From Pyrocephalus nanus (Eukaryota > Chordata > Aves > Passeriformes > Tyrannidae): 64,000 nt of DNA. Numbering within the stretch: the stretch's first letter is position 1; every line of letters begins with the position of its first letter. Shown piece after piece: positions 49,613 through 62,750 of the stretch. The notes under the pieces were generated by a model. The model worked only from the letters and a program-made list of their open reading frames with translations, had not been told where the DNA came from and did no database searches. The stretch lies in contig CM076264.1 of assembly GCA_038380795.1 (NCBI GenBank), forward strand, positions 13,700,001-13,764,000. Reading direction: 5' to 3'. The position numbers and the translations under genes were made by a program.

Positions 49613-52600
49613 AGTGTTATAACGTGAGCATTTACTGTTTCCTAAACATGGTATTCATGTCTGGTTTTATGGCAGTAGTTTACAGAATACAATATTCTGC
49701 TAGGGTTTTTTAGCCAGTACGACTCTTCACCAAAAACACCCTTATGATATCCAGAATCCTTTAATGTCCAAATACTTATTCTTAAAATTCTTACTCCTTT
49801 ATGAGCTGCTTAGCAGAAAACATTCACTGATCATTCTGAAACCATGATTGGTGTTTTACTCCCTCACTCTTCCCTCAATATGTTCCCTAGCCTGAAGATT
49901 ATACCAACTAAATGAAGCTATAACTGTAGAGCAGGTAGAAGAGGGACTGTGTTTTTAATACCTCTATAATGCAAGCACTGGAAGTTTGATGTCTTTTTTC
50001 TCAGACATTTGCAAAGCATCATTACCTCCACCTTTCAGCTGGGGACATGCACTCTGCCTGTGGTGGTTCACTACCGAAGCTAGATGTAGAATTTTAAGGC
50101 TGCTGTTCCCAGCAAACCATTATCATCCACACATACCTGGCATATTATAGGTGCTGTGGCCACAGGGTTTAATTGCTTTACTTTCTAACCTGCAGCCATA
50201 CTTCCTTAGTGCAATTCTCTTCTTTTACCAGTAGGCACACAAGCTTACTCATACAATGTCTCATACATGTTGGCTGTTTGCACCAGAGGTGCTCAGGTTA
50301 CAGAAGTAAGATTCGTGAGATACCCGTATAATTTGACTTCTTATTGCTTACTCTTATTCTCATTTAGCTTTTGAGATGGATACAGATACTGCTGTACACT
50401 GAGGAACACCAGCTGATATCAGCAGTCACTCAAGGCCTGAGGGACTCAACGCTGCACAGAGATCATGGTGGCTCTCAGCAGCGAGTAGCGTGCTCTTGCC
50501 TGCAGATGGAGTCATGGTCCCATGGAACACTCTCTCACACATCTCCCCCCTCCCCGAACTATAGCAACAAACAAAATGAAGGAGTTGTGGGGCAGGGGGT
50601 TTGCCCCTCTGTATGCTTCCCTCCTCAAAAAGCAACTGTATGTATGAAGAGTTGAGAGTCTGAAAAATGGAAGAATAGACTTGAAAACATTTGAATGAAT
50701 CTGTCTCTCCCTTTGTATATCCACCCCCTCACTGGCCCCAACAAAAAATTTCCACATTTTTTTGTATTAAAGAAGGAAAAGGGGAAGAGAGAAGATGAAG
50801 TAGAGGAGTACTTTTTCCATATTTCGTACACAGTGGTGATTTTGAACAACCTGATCAATGGAAGATGGTAGGAGATTGAAGAGTAAGTATTCCCTGCCAA
50901 GCCAGAGAAGGTATGGATCTCCCACTTCATCTTGGGAAGGTCATCAAGCAGGGGATAAAAGGGAAGAAGCAAAATGAACAACTGTTAGAGAAGAAGTCCA
51001 GCAAGGACACAAACTTGTGCAAGATTTAAGATGTTTTTGTTCAGTTTTCTTGGAAATTTTAATTATGTTTTGGAGGTTTTATTCATTCCAAAATACTGAA
51101 TAGATACTAATAAGAAAACAAGTAAGCCTTCCTGGTCTCAATAAACATTAAGTTAGATGGCATCTACCTCAAGGTGTCAAGACCAGTGTCCATCAGAAAC
51201 AAAACATTTTGGTTGCCTTATGAACCCTACAAGAGCTGTATCATGTCAATTCAGGAGGGAGGTACTGCGATGCTTTCATTTACATAGGGAAAAAACTCCC
51301 CAAAATCGGTGGCTTTTAAATCATCATCTAAATAGCAAAACAATTGGGAAGAGAGCCAAGAAGGTACTCAAGTGCAGCTTTCCAAGAGAAAACAGCACTG
51401 GAGAAGGTACCACGATGGAGCAGAGATTAGGAAGAGTGTGGAATGTCTTTCTCATCTTCTAGTGTAAAAAAAGAAAGTCTGCACTTGGAGAAGAGTAATG
51501 CAGAAAATATGACAGAAACTCTCCTTTTCAGAGTTTATTAGATTGATATGATTCATACAACCCTCCAGTCCCCACAGCTGTGATACCATGTCAGACATAA
51601 TTACTTCTGCTGCCCAACTGGGTATGCTAATCAAGGATGCTGGTCAAGTTTGACCCCCCACCTACTTCCCTCTCTTCTATAGCTTTTAACCAACTTATTA
51701 AAAATGCTGAGAACTCAAAACACACTTCACTGGAGACTGTAAAAGTATGAAGACTGTCATCTTCCATTGCTGACACTGTTGGAGATCTTCACAACACGTG
51801 GTCTTTTACCAAATGTCCTGCTTTATGCTTTCAGTACCTCTGAGTTATAAAAGAATAAAGTCCAACAAGTTACCTACAGCTAGATATTCCACATTCCAAT
51901 ACACAAAACAACAAAAAGATGAAAAACTAAAATATCACCCAACTCCCCCCCCAAATTCCTCCAAAAGATGCTAAAGAGATTAAGACATTTTAGGTTACAA
52001 GGAAAGTCTGAAGACTTCTGGCTTGACAGCTCAAATGTTTTAGCTGACAAATTGTCACCCCATCATGTAATATTTAACTTATGAACCTTTTAAGCTTAGG
52101 GCCTCTCTTTCTCTTCCCCAAATTACCTCTAATCTGTTGCCTCATACAGTTCTTTGCATCTCCCAGTTTCTCCCATTTTATCTCTACAAATGAGGTACAT
52201 CCCTCCCCTTCATCCTGTTCCAGAACATTCTCCTAACCTACACGAACATCTAAACTTCATGTTCTTCTTCTGATTGAACATCCTATCTATTTCAAAGTTT
52301 CTAGCGTGATTCATTTTTAAAAATCAACCATCCTTACCAAACTCTTTCCCACCTCCACCTTTGCTGTGCCTTCAACAGCTTCCTGCAGTATGAAGACTTC
52401 TCTGTCCAGTGTCTTTCAAAATGTGTCTATTATACTTTTCAAACTGACCTTCCTTGACAAACTGCTCATCTCCAGGCCTTTTAAAGTCTTCCATTACCTC
52501 AGTGACACTGTCCCCAGTGAGGCTTCCTGTACTACTGAGTCGCTTTACTCATTTCAGTTGCTCCTTTTACAACTGAGCCTCAGGTTTTTACTGACACATT

Positions 52601-53189
52601 AAAACTGTCTTATAGACAAAGTGGCATCAAATGATTTTTCCACAGTGTTAGGAAAGTTAAAAAAAACCCCAAAAATTAAAGAAATCTCAAGGGCATCCAG
52701 AGGTCTGTCCTAAGAGACTGTACCTGCTCAGGCCCCAGGCTGAGGCACCTATGCTAGCAGACACTTGGAAGGAAGGTGCTTCTTTCATGGCCCACATCCA
52801 AAAGCCAGACAACTCTTCAGGCCTTACTCACCAGTTCTTTAAGACCAGCAACATCCTAAGGCCTGTACTCAAAAACCTACTCACAAAAGGGAGAAAGTTT
52901 GCTGAGGGAAAAGGCTGTGCCAGAACACAGAGGACAGCAAAGTCACAAGTGCAGAAAGATTAGGTTACAGGCCAATACTTGTTTCCTAGTGATAAGGTTA
53001 AGAATACTGAAAATAAGAGTGACTTATTTATGGGTGCAGGAATTAAAAATTCTGCATGATTTCAGTGATTTGTGCATCTTTCTAAGCAAGGACAAGCTTG
53101 CCTTTCAATCAGCCCAAAACATGGCTGGGTGCTGAAACCCACCACACCTCTGTGATGAGCCTGAACAGAAGGAAACTGGTATTGGGTGA

Positions 53190-53500
53190 GTGGAGACAGC
53201 ATGCCCAGAGCAGTGCTGCTCTCCCATGGTGCTCCCTTGGCTCTGTGGGTCCCTTTTCTGAGGGGGAAACTCGGAACTCCTGCCTTTGCCGTTCAGGGTG
53301 GGGAGATGGTGGCGGTGCCAGTGGGAGTTGCGGGCACTGTGGGACATGGCTCCAGTCGTCCCCGGGCACATCCCCACCCCGGAGGTACGAGCTCCTCCTG
53401 GTAGCCGTGTACTCTCCCAGAGCCGCCCTGGATCGGGACAGGATGGGGATGGACAGAGGGGTCAGAACCACCTCGCTGGCACACACAGCGGGCAGCACCT
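53190..53500. other. GC-rich islet of unknown nature
   Basis: About 300 bases are clearly richer in GC and CpG than the surrounding flank, with GGTGGCGGTGCC, CGTCCCCGGGC and CGCCCTGGATCGGG segments. Overlapping open frames exist on both strands, but none resembles a known family and none has a convincing exon structure. It could be a small unmethylated regulatory element, an exon of an unannotated RNA, or a decayed retroelement piece. I cannot decide from sequence alone. Confidence 0.45.
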
Positions 53501-55388
53501 TCAGAAGCAAGCTAAAGGACGTCTGTACCCTGCTCTGTTGCGATATCGGAGCCTACTGGGAGATTCCGATCCTAACTTCAGCTTTTCTTGCTTCTGTCTT
53601 TATCTCTGATTCTAGCAGAGTGACTCTTAACATGGCGTTGATGATAGTCAATGGAAATGCTTACTTTCTTTGTGTTTAAAAAAAGTATCATTAAAAAGAA
53701 AAACAAGTCACCTAGAAACAGGTACAACAGTGTTACATTACTATTTCTGCTCCTCAAACTTAAATATGCTGAATCACTAAAAATTAGATGATTAAAGCAA
53801 AATTTCAGGCAGGCCTTTAGCAACCATAGAGTTGTGTCAGTTTTTGACACATAAGGATTAGAGGGAAATCCTCCAGCAAAAACCAACAAACCTGAAGATT
53901 TCGTCGATGCCATCTTAAAGCTAACCCAAGCTGGTTGGTAGTGTATTTGCATGGCTCAGTTTGTGCCTCACCATGTGCTCAAAGGTGTTCTGTTTAGCAG
54001 CCAACTTTTCCCCTTTGCTTAATTAAAACTACAACATGAGTAGCAATGTTTTAAAGAAAACAACATAGTAGAACAGCATGTCCACCTGCACTTTTTAAAG
54101 TCTCCTCACATACTATACTAGACTGCTGGCGAGCCAAAACTGTTGTTTGTCCCTTGATGCCTTCCCACTTTCAAGCTTCCCGAGTCCAGTATTGTGTCGG
54201 ATCTGCTACTTGAGCAGTAGCCTTCACCTGGGCCATTTTCCTGTGAGTTTAGCTGTGGAATTGCTCGTTATTAATGCAGAAGATGTGAATTAACAGAGAA
54301 GATGTGAATGAGACTGGAGAAGTTATGAATTCCCCCCATTAATCTCAAACCAGTCAAATGTGTAAATGCTAATGCTGTTAACCATTCAACTGCCAAAACA
54401 AGTTTTCTGGCACTGCAATTTCTATCTGAGACCTTTCTTCACAAGATATTCATCAGTGTTACTACCAACCACTAAAGCACAGAGAACAATTGCTGCAGTA
54501 ATGCACGCATTCCATAGCGGCATCAGAGAAAGTTAGACACAAAAATTAGGATATAGATAAGTCCACATGGTAAGTCATTGTGGTTGAGTAAGTTGCTGTC
54601 CATCAGCTGAGCTTCCCTAACCACTCTTGTGCACCCTCTTTGACTGTTGTAATGGCGAGTACAATGTGTTAGTCTAAAATACCTTTCTTTCACTTCAAAT
54701 CTGCCAGAGAGGAGAAAAACATGAAGTCAGGTACCTCATTATGCTGTTGTAAATCAGTAGTCAGCACAATCCTAAACCAGTAGGTTTTCAAAGTCCAGAT
54801 TTGGAGGGCACATACTGGAAATAAAGGAATCCCTCTGCCAACTCATCCTGGATTTAGGAGCCAAGGTTCCAGTTGTTACTACTAGCCTTTTTTAGTTCTA
54901 CCGTTTTTATCTTTTTGATGGCCATTTACTAAGCATTTAGAAAATTGGTACTTTTACCACTGAAAACAGAATGATTTCCTGATGCCTGCACCTTCAGCTT
55001 GTTCATTTGATTTTATTAAGCTGGCCATAGTACTAGCATTGCTGATGCAGTCACATTTGAATATGAGAGAAAGCATCACACAGTGCACAAATACAGAAAA
55101 AAATGGTTAAAAAATTGATCTCTTTGTAGTCTTACCTTAAGGGCAGAATCCAGAATTGCGTTAGGCAACTGAGGTCCCCACATGGCTCATGAGTGTAGGT
55201 GCGTCAGAACTGAATGTGTGAACAACCCACACACACTGAGAAGCTGCACAGGGCTAGTATAAATGGATATTACTCTTACTAGTTGCTTGTGCATTTTTGT
55301 CAACAAGTTTCCCCACCTGACATACCCAAATATCAGATAGTATGTGCATGCTTTCCTTCAAGAAAGAAATAAATTGAATTTAGCTTAC

Positions 55389-55486
55389 CTGTTTCCTGGA
55401 ACTCACTGAAAAGTGGCAGCAGTACGAAAGACCGTGTGTCACCAACCCTTCTTCTAGCTTCTTCCCTTCTCCTCTGCTCCTTTGAT
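55389..55486 (-). ncRNA. Candidate spliced exon upstream of ZNF827
   Basis: On the minus strand, an acceptor TATTTTCTTCCAG and a donor CAG/GTAAGC enclose 98 bases. One frame is open throughout (1 + 96 + 1 bases) and reads S-K-E-Q-R-R-R-E-E-A-R-R-R-V-G-D-T-R, then F-V-L-L-P-L-F-S. It has no ATG and leaves in phase 1, the phase that ZNF827 exon 2 accepts. It could be an internal exon of an alternative ZNF827 5' end, an exon of an unrelated non-coding RNA, or chance. Filed as ncRNA only because coding use is not shown. Confidence 0.35.
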
Positions 55487-56867
55487 CTGGAAGAAAATAG
55501 TAATGACCAGTGCCTTTACTAAGCAGCCCAAATTCTCATGAGTGCCTCTAGAAATGAGTGCTGGTGGACATGTGCTTGATTCAGGTTAGGCTAAACTACA
55601 CTTGCTGTCTGCGTGTTATGAGTCAGTCTCAGTTTGAATCTGGAGAACTTTTAACAATGAAAGGTAAGTTTAAGTGCTTTCAGAGCTAAACAGCGCCTAA
55701 GGCTTTTTTATCCCATTTACAGTCTAAGATGTAGGTAAAATTTAGGGGAAAGAAAGCTGGGTAGGTTTGGGGTTTGGCTTTTCTTTTTTTTTAAATTCCT
55801 TTTTTTAAATCCACCAAAACCAACCAACCATTAAACTCTAACCCCTGAACACAGTTTCAGCCAGCAGAAGTGTGGGGCAACTCCTTGCATCTTTCTCACC
55901 ATCACTTTCAGTTCAATTCAGTTTACTTTTGTAGAAAATATTTTTGTTTGATGGAAACATCCTGTAAAGGTATAGGACAAATGTTAAGGAGCTAAAGTAA
56001 TGGGATTTTGCAATTAGTCTTCAGTTACCTTCCTGTCAGTCCGTTTCAGTCTGCTTCTTCGGTTCAGGAAAGTTGTCCCAGTGACCAGACTCTCTGCCTC
56101 TCCATGCATAAGTTTCCTTCTGAAGGAGACCAGGCAGGCCAGAAGACAATGCAAACCAAGGGGCATTCCAAGACAGACTCAGGTGGCAGCCAGGCTTCTT
56201 ATCTACTTATCAAGACTTACAGGTGCAGCTGATCAAAGCATTATTTTTCCTTCCTTTGGTGGAACATCCCAACTATTTTTATTTTTTTGTCTTTCCCCCA
56301 CAACCTCCTTGCTGCAGGAGTAGGGGCTAGGGAAAAAGGTAGACCAAATTCTGATGTTGAAATACTACAAGTATGCTCAAGTTCTGCTTTAGAGGATGGG
56401 CCAACTAGCCAGTATATATATAACTCGGTTTGGGGTATTCAGCTGGTCAGCTATGTCAACACTTACAGAAAACCAGCTTTTCATAAATCAAAAGCCCTTT
56501 GCACCCTTTTCCCAAATGGCAATTTTTTGCAAGTGAAAACCAGCTGTTTCTCAGACTACTTCATAGGCATAACCTCAACTTTTAAGTTTCTTTTCAATTG
56601 TCCTGATGAAGCAGCCAGCTCAGTGAACTTGTTTTCTAGGCTTATATATCTTTCACTGACTATCAAAGCTCTCTGGAGACCAGTTAGACTGGGAACAGAA
56701 GAGACCTATTCTGAAAAAAAAAAAAAAAGAGTATCCTCCAGAAGTATCTAAAAAAGTATCTATAACCAGAAATGGCTATCATCTCAACATAAGGAGAGAA
56801 TACTTGTATTTATCACTGGCATAATGCCAGCATTTATAGAAAGACCCTTTTCTGCTACAAGTTCTTT

Positions 56868-56893
56868 TTTCTTTTTTTTTTTTTTTTTTTTAA
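56868..56893. repeat. T-rich run
   Basis: About 25 bases of T with a single C interruption. Confidence 0.75.
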
Positions 56894-59398
56894 TCAGCTT
56901 TTTCTACTGTACCTGACTACATATCCACAAATATGTTGTGCAGTTATTTAGTGTACTTAGGTCAGCATGCAGTGCCTGAGAGCTTGAAAGGGAAATAATT
57001 CACCATTCATTTGCTTGAATAGCCCTTCCATGCATCTGCCCTCAACAGCCAAATCCTACTTTTTAAGTTACATCTTTCAAAAGCAATTAGCAAAGGGATT
57101 TATGAGCCCTGCTTCCAATGCTCAAAAGCTAAGAAAACCCTACCCAGAAGTAAACAGTTCAGCTCTATGCAGAAACCCAACTGTTGCACTTTGGCCATAA
57201 TTAGTAATTACAGTGAAATCCTGGTCCCAATTCAATCAATGACAAAATCCTCAATGATCTGCTCATAGCTGGGGTCTTGCTTATGGAGGCTAACGATTCT
57301 AGCTCTCATGCATGGAAGCAAATTGTTCCAAGGTTGAGCCATTTTACTGCCCCCAACTGCTCTTTCTCTCCCTTTGACAGAAATCAGTTTTCCCATAACA
57401 GAGTCATCAGAATTAATCATACACCTTCACCTTAGCCACTACATTTTGCAGTCCAGATGTTAAGACATAGCGAGGCAAACTCAGTAGCTGTTCCTGATCC
57501 AGATTAAGTGGCTGCTGGTCCATTTCTGATGCCCTGGCACCCCTTCCTCCTCCTTCTTTTCTGCTGATTTCATTTTCTGCATTACCATTTTCCAGTTCAG
57601 ATTTGCAATCTTATTGTTTAAAGGTTTTTTTTTTTGGTTGTTTTTTTAATTTGAAAACGCAAAACTCAGGTTGATACACTAAGCTTTTGCTGGGGACTGT
57701 GCTGTGTAGACAGCAGCCTATACCAAAGGAACACAGGTTAGAGGTTGAGTGTAACCTCATGTTTCTCCCCTCTCAAACCAATTCCAGCTAATCTGGCCAC
57801 TTTGCTGTTGAGAGAGTTTCAGACATGGTCAGGTTTTGTTTCAAAGCTTTTTGAAATTAATGGAACATACCAGGCTTGGAGAGTTTTAATCAGTAGAGAA
57901 CAAATACAAATTCTGCTAATCCTCACTACGATAGAGACAGTCATTTAATATAACCTAGATTTCTAGGTTACCTGTTGTCAAAAGAGAGAATTAAGCAGTA
58001 CCAGTTGGCAATTGTTCCCCATCCCATGGAAGGTAAGATGAATTTCTCTGGAGAAGTCTTGCTCTCTCCGTGGACTACAGGGGGAACTGAAAGACTGGTT
58101 CTACTTGAAACATCAAATGTGTAGGTTCCTAAACTCAGCTTAAAGACAAACTACAACTTTCAAAAATCGATTGTAATTCTTTTAACTAAAAGGAATGCCA
58201 TTTAGCTAGAATGGATGGCATTTAACTAACAGGAGTACTGTGTCCTAAGCCATCACACACAGTCTGACACAGCCTAGTAACATGGTGTGGTTTGACATTC
58301 AGTGGCAGTACAGAGTGAGCAAATGTAAGCAATTGCCACCCACCTTGTCTATCATTCCTTCTTTTCTGCACCACACCGGCAAAAGCATTTGTGCAGCACA
58401 CAGTGAGCAAGATTGGACAACAGATGTTGCTAAAATTAACTCAGGAAAACAAAAACCCAAAGTCACTCATCATTCAGATGGGTTCCCAAAGACCCCACAA
58501 ACTGCACCTCTAAAGCTGCCTATCACTGAATGGCCATTAAAGCCATGCTGACTCAGACCACACACTTTGCCTGCAGTTCCCCAGGCCACTGAACACTATT
58601 AAACATTTCACTCTATTCTCTTTCTCCACGAAGATCCCCATCTCTTAGGAAAAGACTAACACACCCTCTGCCTTACTGACTGTTGATCCTAAATATATTA
58701 CCCATCATGAGCTGTTAATATGTATGTTATTGCATAAGCTCTGCAAGCATGTACACAAGAAGAGAGACACTATCAGAAGCCCACCTGCCAGTCTCTCTTC
58801 CCATTCCAAATCTGTCCCTTCCAATTGCTCAGCACACAAGGCAAGTTACACAAAGGTCTATTTGCTCATCTGCAGTTTATCAGACTTAGCTGTTACTGTG
58901 TTTCCTAATAACACTCTGAAACGCTTCTATCATAGATCAGCCTTCTACAAGGAGTGTACTAGACCCACCACAATCAGGAGGCCAGCACTATGGAATGCAA
59001 AGATTTTTCAGGACTGATGAAACAATCAGTTTCCTCAGATAAGAAGTGTAGAAAAGTTTGCAAATATCCTAGTACAGTGACTTGAGCAATTTTTACTTTC
59101 ATGTAAAATACCAATTTTTAGCCTTGCCCTGGAGGTCAGCACTGCTGAAGTTTCTGGTTTCTCCGGCCATTTCTCTGCCTTTCCCCCTCCATCACCAGCA
59201 AGATGCAATTAGGTAACTTGCAGGTTTCTTGATCAGAATAAACCTGTCAGAGATTCTTGCTGCAGGAGCTTCTTTTCACTGCAGCTGTACTTCCTGCATT
59301 GCCATACTAGCAGGCTGCTTCCACCTCTGACAGAGATCAGGTAGCATAGCCCTACCCATGAGTTCCTAGATTATAAGTGAGATTATCATATAAAGGAA

Positions 59399-59460
59399 AA
59401 AACCCAAAACCAAACCAAACCAAACCAAACCAAAACCAACCAAAAAAACCAAACACCCCC
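59399..59460. repeat. (AAACC)n simple repeat
   Basis: Five-base AAACC units repeat several times perfectly, then decay into A/C words and a C run. It has the most regular period of the A/C-rich tracts in the window. Confidence 0.85.
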
Positions 59461-61215
59461 CCAACTGAAATAAAAGAATCAATACCAAGTGTTTCACAGG
59501 ACAATGACTGGGACACTCTGCTATAGCAAGCTCCTCTCAGACCCTGGCACTTTACAAACCAAGGCTTAGTTTGGCTGTGACAAGCCTTCTGACCCCCATC
59601 AGTATCATTGCCACTTGGTTCCCCAGACATTCAGCACTGATCTGTCTCTTGCTGCCTGGTTTGCACAGCCACAGGTCTCACCCTCTACTATAACCTGTTA
59701 TGCCACCTCCTGCTTCAGCCCTCCCATAACACCTACACAAGCTCTACTACTCAGTCTTGCTCCCAGTGAGTGCAGTTTACTTCATGCATCAGACCCTTAC
59801 AAAGACAGCTTCTGCTCCATCATCCTCCCATGGGGCAGGAGAAGGATCTGGGTCAGCAGTTTCTAAACTGGAAGGTCACATGTCAGCTGAGTGATCTTGC
59901 ACGGAATGTAAGGAGTAGAAATTAGTAGGAATGGAAAGAGTAGGATGTTCTGCATCCATCATACTGTATCCCCAGTACAGCTTCTGTGAATTCAGTTTGC
60001 CACCTGATTAAATACATTCCTGAAAGTTACTTTAGCAACCCTTTCTGCAAATTAAAATAATACTTGTCACCAGCAATGAAGCTGAAGATAACAGAAGAGA
60101 AAGTGAAGAGGAAAAAAATCCCAGTATTTACATACTAAAAATACTTTGCCTGTCCCTTCCTCCCTCATTTGTGTTACTGATTGTTTTGTGATGGATTATT
60201 TGGCAAAAATTCTACAGGAACCTACACACCTTTCCCTGCTCTGATGATCTGAAACAAGTTGGAGGCCTTAAATTTCTACTATGCAACATTCTTCACACTT
60301 TGGTGCAAGGGATATTTAGAGGAAACACAAATAAGCTAATCAATACTTTATACCTCAGTCAAATTACCAACAGTCAAAATGTGGTTCTGATTCTCTTTCT
60401 CTTTGGCAACCCAATTAGTGAGGAAGCTTGGACCTAATTAGTGAGGAAGTAAGACAGAGGGGAAAAAGATTCGAGTTCTGAGTTTTTTTAAATTATTGGT
60501 TTACATTTTTTTTCCTTCTTTACAGTAAAAGTTTAAAAATCAGAATTTAGGATTTTTTTTCCACAATCTCTGGATGATGTTTTGAAATGTTTAATTAACA
60601 TGCTACACAAAACAATGTAAATCAGACTGATTTCATCTGTTTTTCAGTGGCTGAAGTAATGAAAAAAATGTAATGGTAAAGAAAATGAAGGTTGAGATTA
60701 AAGGGGCCTACAGTTAATGACAGGCTGGAGTTCAACTGTCATGTAATCGAATATGTTTGAGAATGGACAATAATTAAAGTCAAGCAAAGAATGAAGCCCA
60801 GATTATTACAATGAGATATGATATGTTCTTCAGACTATTTGGAGGTTAATGTTACTTGGTTTCATATGGTTACGGGTAAGTGAGTACTGTACTGCTATAC
60901 AGTAAAAATAATGTAACTGGATACAGTCTGCTTCACAGTGACCCAAGGTTAATGGTAGTTGCTCTTAGTATATTTAAAAGGTTTAAAAGAGATGTAACAA
61001 CCTCAGCATTACAAATCTAGTGCAATGGCACTAGAAAATGGCACCAAACAGGTTAGAATAATACTGGTGTTCTTGGTTCCATGAAAGCAGCTTCCAATGT
61101 AATGTATGTTGGCTGTTATCTCTATAATTACACAGACTATGTCCATGAATTCTTTCATTCCTGAATGGCACCACCTTTTGAGTAATAGATCATTGGTATG
61201 CATCACTCTGATAAG

Positions 61216-61263
61216 GTATTACACTAATATATCATTAAAGCAACAGATGTATTAGTGTAATAC
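61216..61263. repeat. Short inverted repeat (18-base arms, 12-base loop)
   Basis: GTATTACACTAATATATC at 61216-61233 pairs with 61246-61263 at 17 of 18 positions, the odd one being a possible G-U in one RNA orientation. The loop is 12 bases. It is shorter than a usual microRNA precursor. Confidence 0.75.
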
Positions 61264-62738
61264 ATCACTGGGACAAAGCACTCTGATGATGATGTATTCC
61301 TGAAAAGATGGCACCATGCAGAGAAGACGAGGCCCAGGAGAAGGCTTTTGCTCAGTTTCATAGAATAAAAGGTATGCCTTTCTGGCACAAAAAATGTGAT
61401 GCTCCCTATAAAGATATGGCACCACTATTAATTCTATTCCCATTTGTATTGGTAATTTGAAGATCATATGGTTTGGAAAAAATTTACTGCGGATGAGGAA
61501 AAGAAGTAATTTAAAAACATAACCTATCAGACTATTTCAGTCTTTTCCCATAATCTCTGATCTTCTCAGCCCCCCAAACACCTCATCAGAAACCTCACTG
61601 TGTTGAAAGCCTCAAGACACCTATCCTGCTCTGCAGCAATGAGCTATGGGAATGGTTCAGGGCAGTTGGTGATGACACGGCCTTGCAGAGTTCACCCAAG
61701 GAATGGGACTCAGCCAGACAAACAGGCAGAAAACGGGAAAATCCACTAATATTGGCCTTGGACTTGCTGAGTCACTGCTTCTGAGAGCAGGGATTATGCC
61801 ACAGCCCCCATTCCAGCCAGCACAGGGGTTGTGCTTAAAGAGTTATGGAGCCACAGGCAGCTCCAGGAACAGACTGGCCAGTTCTGTCCCAGCTTCTGTG
61901 TGTCTGCCTCAAGACTTCCCACAGGCAATGAATTGCCTTCAAATTTACGTAAAACCAAGGTGCTTTTTGGGGTGAGTCAAATAAAAGAATGTGGACTTTG
62001 AAAAGGGGTTTGGGAGCTAAAGAGTAGCAGCCCAGTCAGTAGCATGTACAAAAAAAACTCTCTGGATTTCAGAAGTCCCAGGTTATCTCACTTACCAGGA
62101 CGTGCTCCTGGACAGGCAGTTCAGGGATATACTCCCTGGCCCATGCTATTTCAAAGGAATTTCATATATTTAATTACAAAAGGTGCATGTTGATGTATGA
62201 AGCAAAGGAAAGGGCTGTGAACAATTAGCCCCCTCTAACATCCTTTGTGTTTTATTCATTTTCAGTCCATAAAATTTCTCACACAGATTACAATTAATCT
62301 GAATTAATCTGGAAAAAAATTAAAATATTTGTTTAAACACAAAGGCCCAGATTACAATACCTTTAGTCATGCAGAGTTGAGCTGCATTTCTCATCTCTTG
62401 TAAGGCAAGGTAGTGTTCAGATTCAGTGGTGACCAAGTTGGGTCCTAAATTAAAACGATTTGAGATATAATAGTGAGTACACAGTCCAGTTTCAAAATGA
62501 CTCTAAAAAACTGCAATACTAAGGGGTAAGAGCAGGATAGCTATGGAGAACGAAATAGGAAGAGAAAAATAAGCATAGAGAATAAAAATAAAAGTGGTGG
62601 AAAGAAAGGAAGCAAAAGAGCTCAGAAAAAGAGTTGGAGTGGCAAGGGTAGGAGAAAAAGGCGCAGAATTCCCCCTGCCTCCACAATTTACAATGTTGAT
62701 TTCAGTATTCAAAAATTATAGGCATACACACACTCACT

Positions 62739-62750
62739 CCCCCCCCCCCC
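62739..62750. repeat. Poly-C run
   Basis: A run of about 12 C after an ACAC-rich lead. Confidence 0.8.

Noticed and set aside
53098..53679. 193-codon plus-strand frame over the GC-rich islet
   Set aside because: Competing frames of similar length on both strands and no family resemblance; kept only as a compositional islet.
55137..55230. Second possible minus-strand exon with donor AAG/GTAAGA
   Set aside because: The acceptor is ambiguous, and the sequence resembles the tail of an old amniote interspersed repeat, so it was not called.
56287..56751. 154-codon plus-strand frame, and the frame before it at 56008-56232
   Set aside because: No family resemblance. A possible acceptor near 56068 was seen, but no matching donor or second exon.
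62094..62150. Minus-strand donor CTG/GTAAGTGAG with a short open stretch before it
   Set aside because: Strong donor but no acceptable acceptor; isolated donors occur by chance.
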